A stretch of 64,000 nucleotides of DNA from Pogostemon cablin (taxonomy: Eukaryota > Streptophyta > Magnoliopsida > Lamiales > Lamiaceae). Positions 13,001-25,938 of this stretch are shown here, in pieces; the stretch's first letter is position 1; each line of letters begins with the position of its first letter. The notes under the pieces were generated by a model that was given only the letters and a program-made list of their open reading frames with translations, was not told where the DNA came from and searched no databases. Position numbers and translations under genes: made by a program. Where the stretch lies: positions 32,421,736 through 32,485,735 of the forward strand of contig CM042952.1 in assembly GCA_023678885.1 (NCBI GenBank), read 5' to 3'.

Positions 13001-16000
13001 GCAGTGGCTGGCTTCCTTGCTCATTATGTTGCAGGGCAGCTCGGTCCAGCTGCAATTGTCATCGGCAATGGCCTTGCATTGTCTTCAACTGCCGTGGTCC
13101 TCCAGGTAAACATCCTCATTTTTTATCTAAATTGTTGACAACTCAGGGACTGCCAATCATTTCTTCTCCTTTCTTGGCTTCATTTGAAAAACTTAGTTGT
13201 ATACTTTGTTTTAATTTGTATGCAATTATTGAGATCTTTGGGGCCAGCAAAGGGAAGTAAAACCATATTTTTGAGTTCAGGTACTACAGGAGCGTGGGGA
13301 GAGCACATCTCACCATGGGCGTGCAACATTTTCCGTGTTACTCTTCCAGGTCATATATGGATTTCAGTTTTCATATGTCTTTTTCTTTTTTAGCCTATCT
13401 TACTCCTTCACCCACCTCCCTCTATTGAAGGAGTTCCATGTAATGATAATAACGCATTCCACATTACTTTTCTTTGTTAAGCCTGGCAGCTGCTTATGAA
13501 ATTTCTTTTTTTATTCTAGGATTTGGCTGTGGTGGTTTTGCTTATACTGATACCCCTTATATCGCCAACGTCATCTAAAGGAGGGGTAATCATTTTGTTT
13601 TGTTATTTTTATTTGAGTTGAAGAAAGAATTATATGACACGACAATCCATTGACATACAATTACATTTCTACAGTATTGTTATTCTGATTATAGGAAGGT
13701 CAAAGATACTAAATTGTTTACAGGAATTCACCACTTCTATTGTGTTGTTGGCTTTCCGTTGTAATATCCTGAAACTCTTATAGTTTTCAGGTTGGATTCC
13801 AAGCTATTGCAGAAGCTCTTGGGTTGGCTGCTGTTAAGGCAGTTGTTGCCATCTCTGTCATAATTGCTGGAGGACGCTTAGTAAATATTTATGATTCTCT
13901 AAGTCATGGCTGGATCTACTATGCTCCTGATGGTAGATTTTATCCTTTAACCTCACTAGAGTTATTTTTTTTAAAAAAATTGTTAGCATTCGGGTATCAT
14001 AGTGATGGTTAATGAACTTTGTCAAATGTAATATGCTGTAAGGATCTGACTTTTGTTCCTGCTGTATGCTATTAATAGATTCATTTGAAAAAATGAATTC
14101 CCTTTTTCCTTGTGCAGCTGCTTCGCCCAATATATAAGCAAATCGCAGAGAATAAAAACGCGGAAATATTTTCTGCAAATACTCTTCTTGTCATCTTGGG
14201 GACTAGTCTATTAACAGCCAGGGTAGGGAAACTCATGTTATTTATAGTCATTCTTTTTTGTTGATCAACTATTAAATGTCCTCTCGTGTTGTTCCAAAAA
14301 TGTTAATGTACTTGAAATATTTTCTTAAAACAGGCTGGCCTTTCTATGGCTTTAGGAGCATTTTTGGCAGGCTTGCTTCTAGCAGAAACAGAGTTCTCGT
14401 TGCAGGTTGAATCCGATATTGCTCCGTATCGTGGCCTTCTTTTGGGCCTCTTCTTCATGACGGTAAATTCTCATATTTGAGTTTCTCTAGAAGACAATGG
14501 TTGTTCGATTACATTTTACAAATAATTTTATTTCCATTCTTGAAATTCTTGAAAATGAGGTTTATAACTTGCGCAATTTCATTTTTCGTTTAAAAATTTA
14601 AACTATTGTTATCTTCTCTGCAGCTTCAAAGGTCTTTTTGGTTTTTGTTTACCTTGTTTATCTCTTACAGAAGTATGTTTTCTTCACAGGTCGGAATGTC
14701 CATCGATCCTAAACTTTTAGCTTCAAACTTCCCTGTTATTACAGGAACGTTAGGGCTTCTAATTGTTGGAAAAACTATCTTGGTTGCACTTGTTGGTAAA
14801 CTTTTTGGCATTTCAATAGTATCTGCGATAAGAGTTGGTCTTCTACTTGCACCTGGTGGAGAATTTGCATTTGTAGCTTTTGGTGAAGCTGTTAATCAGG
14901 TTATCCAACAAATTATGCCTTATATTTATGTCACATGTCACGTACATCACATAATTACTGGAACCTTATTTTATCTCACGAACAAACTCGTGAAGCTATA
15001 GAACAGTTTTGCATTTCATTCAACATTTGTTGGATCCACGCTCTATGAATCAAGCTTAATTACTGGACCTCCTTTCCTTTCCAGGGTATAATGTCTTCAG
15101 AATTATCTTCATTGCTGTTTCTTGTGGTTGGAATATCAATGGCATTGACTCCATGGTTAGCTGCTGGGGGCCAATTCATTGCCTCTCGCTTTGAGCTTCA
15201 CGATGTTCGAAATCTGTTACCTGTTGAAAGTGAGGTGAAATGCAGTGCTTTTAGCATCCATACAAATATGTGCTGATTAAGAGTTGTAAAAACCATTGCT
15301 GCACACGGGTTTCTCATGTGATTTTCACATAATCAGCTCAATATTTTGTTACTCGGAGAGACAGCAAAATAATGTGGCTGTGAAGGACGTTTACTTAATA
15401 GTTCAGGTGTTCCTAGGATATCCAGAGCTAAATATTCTAATTTCTCTCATTTGGAATTGCAGACTGATGATTTGCAAGATCACATTATCATTTGTGGTTT
15501 TGGACGTGTAGGCCAGGTATAGAATAATCTTCAATTCATGTTTCTGAAATGTCTTAATTCATTATTATCTACATGCTGCATCAATCTAAGTTCATGATTC
15601 TTGTCATTGGACTCAATTGATTTTTGTTTTGGAACTCACAGATTATTGCGCAGCTTCTTTCTGAACGATTGATTCCATTTGTCGCACTTGATGTTAGGAG
15701 GTACAGTTTTCCCTGTTTCGGTGTTTGCAGTTGAATAGTTTGCTAATGGCCTTCCCCTTTGTCATGTGAGGAAACTGAGATAAAGACCAGAAAGATTAAA
15801 ATAAATATATTCTGACAAATATATACCATTTTTGACATGGAATGATCCTGCTTTTACCCGAGGAATGGTTTGGAGTCCATTCGCTTCTCTTAATCTCTTT
15901 CAATTGCTCAATAGTTAATTCTTGCCAGTATTCTTAAGTTTTCTGTTGTGGTAAAAAACTGTCCTGGGCAGGGTTTGGGCAAACTTTCTGCAAATCACTG

Positions 16001-16742
16001 AAGTAGATCTTGCAATATTACAGTTAATCATCGATGGATGATATTTATTTCAAAGAGTGCAGGTCAGGTTGCATGAGCAGCGTGCCTTCACTTAGATAAT
16101 AATTGTCAACTTTCATCTTTGCAGCGATCGAGTTGCTTTTGGACGTTCGCTTGATCTTCCGGTATACTTTGGTGATGCTGGTAGTCGAGAGGTGATTGTC
16201 TTTTTATGATTTTTTTAGATTTAGAAATAAAGGGTGTTTTGTTGATTGCTTTATTTTACTTGTTTCAGGTCCTCCATAAAATTGGCGCTGAAAGAGCATC
16301 AGCTGCTGTAATAACTTTAGATAGCCCTGGTGCAAATTACAGAACTGTTTGGGCATTGAGCAAGTCTTTTCCCAATGTTAAGACATTTGTACGTGCTCAT
16401 GATGTTGATCATGGGCTCAATTTGGAAAAAGCTGGGACAACAGCGGTATGTTTCTTCGACTTCTTTGAAAGTATGTTTTTATTTTTAGTTGGTGTTTATC
16501 ATTTTACTGCATCAGGTGACTGCTTGCTAGTTTTTTCAAGTGTCGCAGGAAAGAAAATCGTCAATCTGTGTTCTGCGCATTCATGATTGGAATTGTAATT
16601 TTTCTACATTATTCCACAGCTCTGTGAGACGAGCGGAAGCTCTCTTGGTTATGGATTTTCCAGGATGATGAGTAAACCTAAATCTCAATCGTCCGACTCT
16701 TCAGATGATAACCAGATCACTGAAGGTTCGGTGCCAGTATAA
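10087..16742 (+). pseudogene. KEA1/KEA2-type chloroplast K+/H+ antiporter locus, apparently damaged
   Basis: KEA1/2 proteins exchange K+ for H+ at the plastid inner envelope: N-terminal coiled coil, CPA2 antiporter domain, C-terminal RCK/KTN domain. Exons: 10087-11644, 11840-12011, 12159-12240, 12568-12704, 12801-12860, 12986-13105, 13281-13349, 13520-13585, 13791-13880, 14118-14222, 14334-14462, 14690-14899, 15085-15234, 15463-15516, 15642-15700, 16125-16191, 16269-16445, 16620-16742. Membrane-domain exons read cleanly (GNGLALSSTAVVLQ, HGRATFSVLLFQDLAVV). Three lesions: the frame breaks in the A-run at 10983-10987 inside the coiled coil; the intron after 12011 starts with GC, and TG (12148-12149) stands where the acceptor AG is expected, leaving only an AG 9 nt further on; the exon(s) for about 44 residues of the RCK domain, expected between 16445 and 16620, are missing. 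The first in-frame ATG is 10138; the true start may lie in an unseen upstream exon. An assembly error could explain the first lesion but hardly all three. A transcribed, altered paralogue remains possible. Confidence 0.7.
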
Positions 16743-17460
16743 CCATGTAAATGTTATAAACAACCTGGTGTTTTTTATGGGCACATTGACAACAGGTTTG
16801 TTGAGGATTTTCACCGTCCTGTTATAAAAATGTATAGAAATACTGCAGATGACATCACAAGTGCCCCCACCTCTCGAAGCCATAAAATGTGTTTCACATT
16901 TGCGTATCAATGAGCAAATTAATTGGGTGTGATTTTTGTCAATTTATTATGATGTCTCTGTTTAGTTGGAAAACAATCATTCTGCAGGTAGTAAAAAATC
17001 TTAGTACAGTAATAACACCCACGATTTATTTGAGGTTTGTGTAGGTTTTACCATGGATAGTGAGATTTTAGTGTTTTGGTATGATAGTTCTAATTTTATA
17101 TCAAGTTAATGTGTAACATGTGGGTAATGATTATAAGAGTATTCAAAACAAATGTAGCCTAAGCGTCCAGTCCACCAGGTTGTTAACACAGTGTACACAT
17201 ATTTGATAGATTACGAAGTTACTAATTAAAACAAACGTAAATGTAATGCGTGGTGAATTTTGTATAATCTTGAAATGTCAAGAAATGCTACAGATTTTCG
17301 TCTATAAAAAGTTGTATATAGTGGCCAGTGGCGCAATTAATATATAAGCCACAACAAAAGAACAAGGAATAATCTTGAATGCTTGAGAAATGAAGAATTG
17401 ATGTATATAATACATACCCGAATGCGTTATGCTCTCTGCAAAAGTATTTTAATTTCTGAA
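16743..17460. other. Convergent 3' regions of the KEA-like and phosphomannomutase genes
   Basis: Tail-to-tail spacer of about 720 bp. AT-rich, no repeats or coding signal seen. Both 3' UTRs must end here. Confidence 0.5.
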
Positions 17461-20351
17461 TTATTCATCTCTGTGTGATAACCACATCTTGCTCAGAAAG
17501 AGATCTGTACACTGGATGACTGTGTCATCTGGGCTCGTAACTGGCAACAAATAACAAATTAATAAGTTCTAACGGATTGCACCCAAATATAAAGAACATC
17601 ACCCATGATCCTGAGTGAACACAAGTCATATATTCTAGTTCATGCAACAGTGACAACACATCAATTCATTCAAAGAATACATGAAACAAAACTCGAGTCT
17701 TTGCACACGTTTCAAAATTGTCAGCTCTACATTTAAAATCAGATTATTGAGATTGTATAGAAATAAAAACGATAAGCTCACCTGTGTGACCGTTGGTTTT
17801 CTCAGACTCGTATATTTCAAAGTCATTTCCTCCCTATTGATAAGAAAAAGAAAAGCAAAACATGATTTCCATTAGATAGCCTCTTGGAAGAAGTGTCGTT
17901 CTGAAAATTAATTACAAAAATAAATAAGTAATAACAGGTCAAATTCTTCTTTGGATAACTAGAACCGAGCTCACTGCTGTATAAAGGGTTTAAGGGTGTG
18001 AAAAATATTATAGATTAAATTCTATTAAAGATGAGTGGATAACCTTGTAGGTCTTGTCTCCAAAAAAGTGAATTTCCTGAAATTCATCTAGGTACCTCAA
18101 GCAGTATGTCTTGTCCCAGCCTTGAGGGAAAGCCTGTCCCAAAAATTTGCTCAGATGGACTCGAAATAAATATAAACACAGTGATCATAAACCATTGCTT
18201 ACATCAAAACTGATTTGCCCACCAATAGAAAAGGTTAAGTTAAAATGTGCAAACTTCTCACGGAGCACCGAGACCATTTTGGAGCGTATGTTATGAACCT
18301 GAATATATTTATGAACTCATTCTATTAGTGATAAATTAAATTGTAAGACGGATTGTTAAATGAACTCTGCGAATTCACATTTCAGCTGATACGATCCCCT
18401 TCTCTTCTTTTTTTTTTTTCATATTCTATGCATAGAAGAAGCATACCTTATCATACTTCTCAAACTCATCTCTCTCTTCCTGACTGCAGTTTCTTCCAAT
18501 GGGAGATACATTAATCATCCCACTTCGAAATTCAATAAATGTTCCCCTAAGAATAAAAAAGGAATGGTATAAGAATCTCATAAGAAATAACCAAGTGTCA
18601 TTTGAGTGCTATAGTTCTGGTCACCTTTTAATAGGAATATACAGGTCAGCAATGTAATGCAAAGTGAAGTTGATGAACTCCTGTAGCATTATTTTCACAA
18701 TGTCAATTGTCAAGTATTCAAACAAAGACTCTGATTGTTATATAGCAATATGCATTTAGGAAATCAAAAGTATAATAAATGGCATGTATATCATCAAACT
18801 TGATGTCTGACATCTGCAGAGCAAGAGCAGGCTGCAAGTTCAAACAATAACAGTTCATTCGAACTCCACTGGAGATTTTTTTTCTTCTCAAGAAACATGA
18901 ACTAATAATAGGGTGATGTGTTTGTTTTCTTTAATAGAATTTCTGAAAGGTGACTTTTGTAAATAATTCTTTCTTTTGAGGAGAAGGTTTGTCTGATAAG
19001 GCTCGCATTATCCCAAACAAATTACTACAAAAACAATAGGAAAATTCTAACCTTAAGTTTTTCCTCTCCAAGAAAGGACTTCAAACTCTGCAGAACATAC
19101 ATCAGATCATAACTGTAAGAAAAAAGCAAACTAAAATATATAATTTAACAGTTTATTTCCTGATGATTAATGAAATGTTTTATCAAGAGTCCAAGTCAAC
19201 TAGCAGAAACAAATGGTTGTCTTGAAGTCTCTATTATGACCTGTAAATTGATAATTCAAAATGGGGGATTATACCAACTAGTTTTCCTTTGCAAGAAGTG
19301 ACATGAATAATATTCCTATGCCCATCGTTCTAGACATTCATAATAGGGGCCAAGTGTTGGATAATACCTGTGTTCCAATTAATTTTCCATCCTTGTAAGC
19401 CACAAGGCCATTCTCAGCAAATACATAATCATAGTCGTTAATAACTGCATAAGAAATGGTATCCTGAAGTTAAGCATACAGTGAACAGAATCATTTTAAT
19501 ATGATTTGGCTCTGAGATGAGAATCTAAATCTAGACGACCTGTATTTCCAAGCTGCTCTGATATCTTGACAAGATCAGAACCCCCAACAACACCAACGGT
19601 TACAACCTGGGAAGAAAATAACACAATGCTTATGCCATATAGCCTTATTTTCTAGATATGTTTCTAAATGGACCAAAATTAAGTATGAATCATGTCAACA
19701 TTACTCCGAAATGAAACCGAGTATGACACAAAAATGAAGGGAAAAAAATCAACTACCTTCCGAAGTTCCCGCATGAACTCTAACATCTTTGGAGTTACAC
19801 CCTGCAGCGACAGGATTTAAAGTTTAACCAATCAATGAACTATCAAAGGCTGTCATTAATGAGTTCAAGTGAACAATAATGTATTGCTGGAAGAGATGCA
19901 AATTATATGACCACATCTAGTTAAGGTTCAACATCCACGATAATACATCAGAATTTCTTCAATCTCCATCAATTATAACATAGAAACTGTGCAACTAACG
20001 AATTATTCGCATCCATTCACAAGTTCAAGTAAATCAGGCCACGCATTTCGATCTACCAACACATTATTGCAACAATCACCACTGTGATATAATCAACTAA
20101 TAAGAGTTACAATTACACAATCACAAAGATTCGCACATGTAAATCAAAATAAGAAATCAGATCCTCCAAGTATAGTAAAATTTTCAAATGCAAAGAAACT
20201 TTCCACCGATTATAACAAATAAGTGTGAAAATAAATGATGGAAAATCCAAGCGGAGCAAAAATACCAGTTAATTTCACATACCTTTCTTGGAGCAGTTAG
20301 CGTACCATCAACATCAAAGAGAGCAATTAAACCAGGTCTCCTTGCAGCCAT
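17461..20351 (-). CDS. PMM: Phosphomannomutase
   Basis: Eleven exons on the minus strand, 5' to 3': 20351-20283, 19801-19757, 19606-19540, 19444-19368, 19087-19052, 18680-18625, 18546-18447, 18298-18203, 18133-18044, 17833-17782, 17540-17461. All phases join, giving 255 residues, close to the usual plant length of about 246-254. The enzyme interconverts mannose-6-phosphate and mannose-1-phosphate in the cytosol, feeding GDP-mannose for N-glycosylation, GPI anchors and ascorbate. Seen: HAD-family motif DVDGT with nucleophile and general acid Asp13 and Asp15; GVVGGSDLVKI; NDYDYVFAENGL; PIKRGTFIEFRSGM; NVSPIGRNCSQEER; GGQISFD; HFFGDKTYKGGNDFEI. The C-terminus runs a few residues longer than I remember for Arabidopsis. 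The frame is intact throughout. Confidence 0.95.
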
Positions 20352-23300
20352 AATCGATTACCCTTCTTCTACTGCAATCCAAAATGCAGAGCGCGTGATA
20401 AAAGAAGTGCAGTTGCACTCCAAAACGCAGTATATTCTAAGTAGCTAATCTCGCCTTATCACGGTGAATGAAGAATCAAGTAGCGAGATCTGAAGGCAAA
20501 AGGAATATAAAAGAGATTTTTCGAGAACGGATCTGGAGAGTGGCGGTTACTCCTTGAGGTGACAACACAGACGCGAGTTGTAAGATTGGATCTCAAGATA
20601 TCAGTTGATTTTTATTTTAGTAAGTATACAATATATTTTTAAAGTGAATTTCTTGATTTTTATTGTATTATTACAATATTTTGGGACAAAATAAAGAATT
20701 TCCACTGCCATTATTAGAAAATATTGTAATGCCAATTTTCCTTACAAAAATAAAATCTGCCAACTTTTGTATAGTTTGACCTATAATTTATGTCAACTGT
20801 AAATTATTATAACATTATTTGAATAGAATAAAATTAACAAAAATCACAAAATTAGAAATAAAAAGAAAAAAAAATCTCAAAAGTTGAAATAGAACAAAAT
20901 TTCAAAGCCCAAATAGAAAAAATACAAATCCTGGATAGAACAAAAATACGAAGTATCGAATACAACAATCTTATAACTAAGTATATCCATTTCTTTTTAA
21001 TAGTCTTTATCTGAGTATTAAATGGCCTTGAAGAGGAATTAATTAATCATCATGTAATACGTGACAATAGACCGCCAATCTTTTGTGCATATTGGGTTCC
21101 TGAGATGGGCCTTACAAGGGGTATCCGTAGTGCATTTGATCTTATGCAACTGCTACTTTGCTCCTGTGTTTTTCACATTTTTCTCTTGGAACAAAACTCG
21201 TCATTATTGTGTATTTAGTGCTCAAATTTCTGCCAACTCAGGTGAATCGAACTGATAGTTGTATCATGGCTGCTAACCCCATGGTCTTCAATCCTTGTGG
21301 ATTTGAATAGCAAGTAATTCTGGATGAATACTCGTGGAGGAATTCAATTACTCCCCCATCACATCCTTTAAATATTAAATTAAATGATATAAGTTTTCTA
21401 TTTAAATATAATCATTTATTATTCTTCTTCTCACAAACATATTAGATGACACAGTCTTGCATAAAATTTTCCCCATAAAATGTCGATTATTGTAGAGCTA
21501 TAATTCCCATAATACTCGTAGATTGCCAGAAACATTACTTGTATAAAACACAGATTAAAATATATATATATATATATTTCCAGGAACCCACCCCCAACCA
21601 AAGTGCCGACAAAAAACGAGGCGAAAGCATGGTGTACAAAATAGAAAAAAAAAATCATCTAAACTTGCCTTAAATCCTCAATGATTAATTCATAACTTTA
21701 TTCACCAATGTCCTTGAATAAAGTAAGAAACAAGTCAACGACATGATATTTCATCATAATAGAGAGAAAAAAAACACACACACACACACTAATGGTCTTT
21801 TTATTTATCATATGGGGCATATACATTATACCAAACCAAATATCAATTTACTTATACTATGAAAGAGAGAATATAAACTCTCACTTTTATGTGAAAGCCA
21901 TATCTAAAGCATCTTGAAAGTGCAAATCAGAATAATCAACGACCTAACACGAAAATAAGGTAATGGAAAGCATACGCACACACTCAGACCAATAGAAAAG
22001 CAATATCAACAAATGGGATAATATATAGTGACCAATGATGCCACAATAAAACGTACAGAGAACTTCAGCCTCGAGGAAATGCCTTACCATGCATGCTGCA
22101 ATTTAAGTAGATTGTAACCATATTCTTTAACCAGGATTGAGAATGAAATACCTTGGCAAGTTATCATATTGGTTCAGAGTAGTTCCACAAATGCAATTTT
22201 CTGCAAAGAGTAACCATGTCATCAGATCACCCCAATAGCAGAAAGCCCAAAAAACTTAATGAAACTTGCACATGCTAAGTTTATAGCTTATACAAATATC
22301 CACATCCACACCCAGCCACAAGTTGATCATGTAGGAATCGATGACAAGAGAAAGATTTAGTAAGATATTATTCACTAAAGAAGGCAAAAATACTGCAGAG
22401 TTTTAGTGTATCAGTGCATTAAAGGATTAAGCACATCCATAGTCAACAATCATACAACCCTATAGAAGTATTAAGCACATATCTTGCTTAAAGGATGAGA
22501 GGGACAATGTAAGGGGAAAAAAATCAAATAATAAGAACGAGAGAAGCCACCATAAATAACACATCCAGCTTTCTTACTTGCAACAATCGATCCATGCTGG
22601 TTGAGGCATCAACATAATATAGTGATTCTTTTAGTTCCAAAGCCAGTTGTTTGGAGATTCTTTTGGTTCCAAAAACAAACTTTAAAGCTTTCTTCCAAAT
22701 GAATCTGGCAAAAGGAGCAGAAAGATCAAACAGCATGTTACACAAAGAACAATCATATGCTGAAACTGCCAAACTAGAAGTTCGTACGCATACTACAGTC
22801 CACATATTATTTCCAACTTTTTTAATACTCTTGACATTGGAATGGGAGTTGTGGTAGAGGCAAATGAAATGAATATACTTTCATTCCCCCCAAATTAAAA
22901 AGGAATGGTTCCCATAAGATGAGTAATTGAATTTGCAAGGAATCATTACTTTATAGCAATCACCATTAGTCACATTTTCCCATTCCTTCAACTCTTATCC
23001 ACAAACAAAATAACCACTAAAAGTAAAAACAAGTTGGTTATGCATGCATTCATTCAACATTGTTACGGCTCCTACTCTTCCACAGGCGAAACCATGATCA
23101 ATGAAACAATGGATGAAAAGCACGAACACATTTGTACAGACCAACAACAACAAACAACGCATTTATCACTCTGCGAAGTCAATTAGAGACAGTAAGAATT
23201 AACAAGAATACAGAGCAAAGTGCCACAAGCAATTCATCAAACAGTGTCACAAATTAATTGCATCTTGACATGGTTTCTGCACGAAGTCCAATTATAAAGA

Positions 23301-23659
23301 GAAATTCAGTCATTAACAATGGGTTTTAAGATAAACTGAGGATTAAGCACATTTTACTTGTATCAATTAAAAAGAAAGCGCCCGCAGTTGGATGAGATTT
23401 GCCAGCAAATATAAATATCCATGGCAATAGGCCGTGGAACAAAAAATAAAGATGTCACAATAAGACACAGTAACAATACAATTGTCTGATCAGTGTTACT
23501 CTCCCAAATGTAATACAAAATATAGCAATTGTGAAAAATCAGCACCCCAAATATTGAAGTGAATTTAAGAGCACAGCACATCATTATTTACACAGATCAG
23601 CCCAAATTTATAGATAAATTTACCCCGTCTACAACCCTCCAATTGAAATCACTATAATC
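20352..23659. other. Intergenic, PMM upstream region and AT-rich spacer
   Basis: 20352-20590 is the probable PMM 5' UTR and promoter. From there to 23659 I see AT-rich unique-looking sequence, a short (TA)n at 21559-21578 and a short CA run at 21776-21789. Open frames here are short and have no recognisable protein character. It may contain the 3' UTR of the FAR1-domain gene if that is long, but nothing shows this. Confidence 0.4.
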
Positions 23660-24482
23660 TGATAGGAAGCAAAATTAGGGTTCACTGACGACTGGGGCGA
23701 GCTTAGGTCCACTATCCGTGGGCTGACCTTATTTATTTTAATTATATTTATGTTTAGGCTTGAGCCCATTGTTGTGGGCTAGGCTTATTTATTTAATTAT
23801 GTTTAGGCCTTTTAGGGTGTTGGTTTCTTTCATTTTTTAGTATGGGTGAGTATTAGTATTTAAGGGGTGGATTAGGGTTTATGGATTTTTATCAAATTAT
23901 TATTGAATTAAGGAGCCTGGAGCCTGTTCTTATCAATTGGTCTGACCTGCCGGATCCCGTTCCTATCGAGATGGCGACAACCTGTTCCACTGGAGCTGGA
24001 GAAAGATTGGACAAACTGGAGGCAGATCAGGCCGAGATGAAAGAGAAATTGGAGACGCGAGATATTCATCTCGGTCTGATCCGCCTCCAGTTTGTTCAAT
24101 CTCTCTCCAGTGGAATGGGTTGTCGCACGGGAAAGGGATCCGGCAGGTCGAACAAATTAATAAGAACAGAAAAATAAAAATAAAAAACAATCAAACGGAA
24201 AACTTTATTTTCCCAAAAGCCTCAAGCTCCTTAAATCAATATAATGTGATAAAATCCATAAACCCTAATACACTCATTAAATACTACTACTCACTAATAC
24301 CAAAAAGGAAAGAAATCAAAACCCTAAAGGCCTAAACATAATTAAAATAAATAAGTGCCTAGGCCACAAACAATAGCTCAAGCCTTAAACATAAATATAA
24401 TTAAATTAAATAAGGTCAGCCCACGAATAGTGGACCTAAGCCCACTCCCGTCAACAGTGAACCCTAATTTTGCTTCCTATCA
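23660..24482. mobile_element. Hairpin of two head-to-head LTR retrotransposon 5' ends
   Basis: Large imperfect palindrome: left arm 23660-24041, right arm 24065-24482, spacer of about 23 bp. The outer termini are TGATAGGAAGC and GCTTCCTATCA. Within the left arm, 23660-23935 starts TG and ends CA like an LTR of 276 bp and holds a TATTTAAGG promoter-like site near 23857. After it come ATTGGTCTGA, a degenerate primer-site-like stretch, and a frame starting at the ATG at 23970 (ATTCSTGAGERLDKLEADQ) resembling the start of plant Gypsy gag proteins. The right arm repeats all this in reverse, with about 45 extra bp. So two truncated element 5' ends face each other. No clear target duplication outside. 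Family unknown. Confidence 0.65.
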
Positions 24483-24498
24483 ATTCCATCTTCAAAAT

Positions 24499-24927
24499 TG
24501 TTAGGCATATAAGCTAGGGAGCCCTAACTTCACCCAAAACCATGGCAGAAGTTGAAGGGCTGACCCCACTTATATGCCCTTCCACACATGTGTGTGGAAC
24601 CGATGTGGGACATCATAACAATCCATCCCCCTTCGAACCAGACGTCCACGGACGGCACACTCCGGGTGGCAACCCGCATACCTAGGCCCACAACTCCGGG
24701 TGGCAACCACCCCTATGGACCACATCCGCGGTGGCAACCTCTGGGCCCACACATCGGGTAGCCCCTTCCCATGGCCCGTCCGGATTCGGGAGGTCGGACC
24801 AAATTATTAGGCATATAAGCTAGGGAGCCCTAACTTCACCCAAAACCATGCTTGAAGGTGAATGGTTGATTCCCATTTATATGCCCTTCCACACTTGCGT
24901 GTGGAACCGATGTGGAACATCATAACA
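24499..24927. repeat. Pair of 122-bp direct repeats around a GC-rich core
   Basis: Copy A 24499-24620 and copy B 24805-24927 are alike throughout (TTAGGCATATAAGCTAGGG, later GGAACCGATGTGG and CATCATAACA). Copy A starts TG and both end CA, so a terminal-repeat retrotransposon in miniature is possible. The 184-bp core between them is GC-rich and contains three near-copies of TCCGGGTGGCAACC. No convincing target duplication, primer site or polypurine tract, so the class stays open. Confidence 0.5.
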
Positions 24928-25938
24928 TAATCTTTAACATATCACAAGATTCTAATCAAAATCCAAATACAAGTAAAAACTGAAATCACTAGTATGACTC
25001 AATGTTACAGCTCAAAAGAAAGCTTGACTCACTTTAAATGATAACCATCATAACCTCTGTCAAATTTGTTTTTACTGAAAAAATCCGAACTCTGCGGGGG
25101 TACTAAAACGACAAGTCAGCATAATCCCACTGAAATTAGTAGATCATACCATAAAGAGTTTCCTGACTTCATATTTAACTAATAGCAATGGCTTAGCAGT
25201 GAATAATGTCTGAAATGGATATAGACATCTTTGTTAGACTCAAAATTAATTTCATAATTAAATCAAATTAATAGCTTTTACAGTATCAAGAATGAATTAA
25301 CTTCAATTGTCAAGCAATGATGCAAATTCCACCCAAAGGGTACCAGCATCTTGGTATCAGCTTCAAGTGTCATTACTAAATCAATAGGACCAACATTATA
25401 TAGGAAGGAAGAGATGCTCTTTTTGATTATTACCTATTATTATCTGCAGCAGTTGTCGAAATGGAAAATCGTAAGAAAAAAAATTAATGAAAAAACACCT
25501 CCTAGACATTAAATGAAGCTTTCTTAAAGAGAGGAACACACAATGTAATAATAAGAAGGCAGTGCTATAATCAATTTCACATGGCATGCATTTCAATAAT
25601 GGAAGTGCTTCAACAAGAACATCACAAACACCAAATAGAGCTGAGGGGACCAACTTCCACAGGCAAAAAGCATAAATATTAGCAACTCCAATTTCAAATT
25701 CAAAATTCGAAAAGGTCAACAAAGAGCAGTTCAAAGTATATGCAGAGATGCCAAAATAGCGGCACTTTACAAATTACATGCAATAAAGACACCTAAAGGC
25801 TGTTACGGTAATTGAGCGAGCCTCCAAGATATGTGCTGTGTACATAATGTACAACCCACGTCCAACAGATAATTAACATGAATGGCACCAAAAAAGCTGA
25901 GAAGTTAGTTAGGATGGGTTCACCAATAAGAATGGTCT
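24928..25938. other. Spacer downstream of the FAR1-domain gene
   Basis: AT-rich, no recognisable genes or repeats. The part next to 25939 is the probable 3' UTR of the minus-strand gene. Confidence 0.4.

Noticed and set aside
18786..18832. Extra PMM exon with SDIKF-like reading
   Set aside because: The neighbouring exons (19052-19087 and 18625-18680) already join in phase as in other PMM proteins, so this is intron sequence.
22524..22857. Overlapping ORFs on both strands at 22.5-22.8 kb
   Set aside because: No motif, no splice context, no family resemblance; chance frames.
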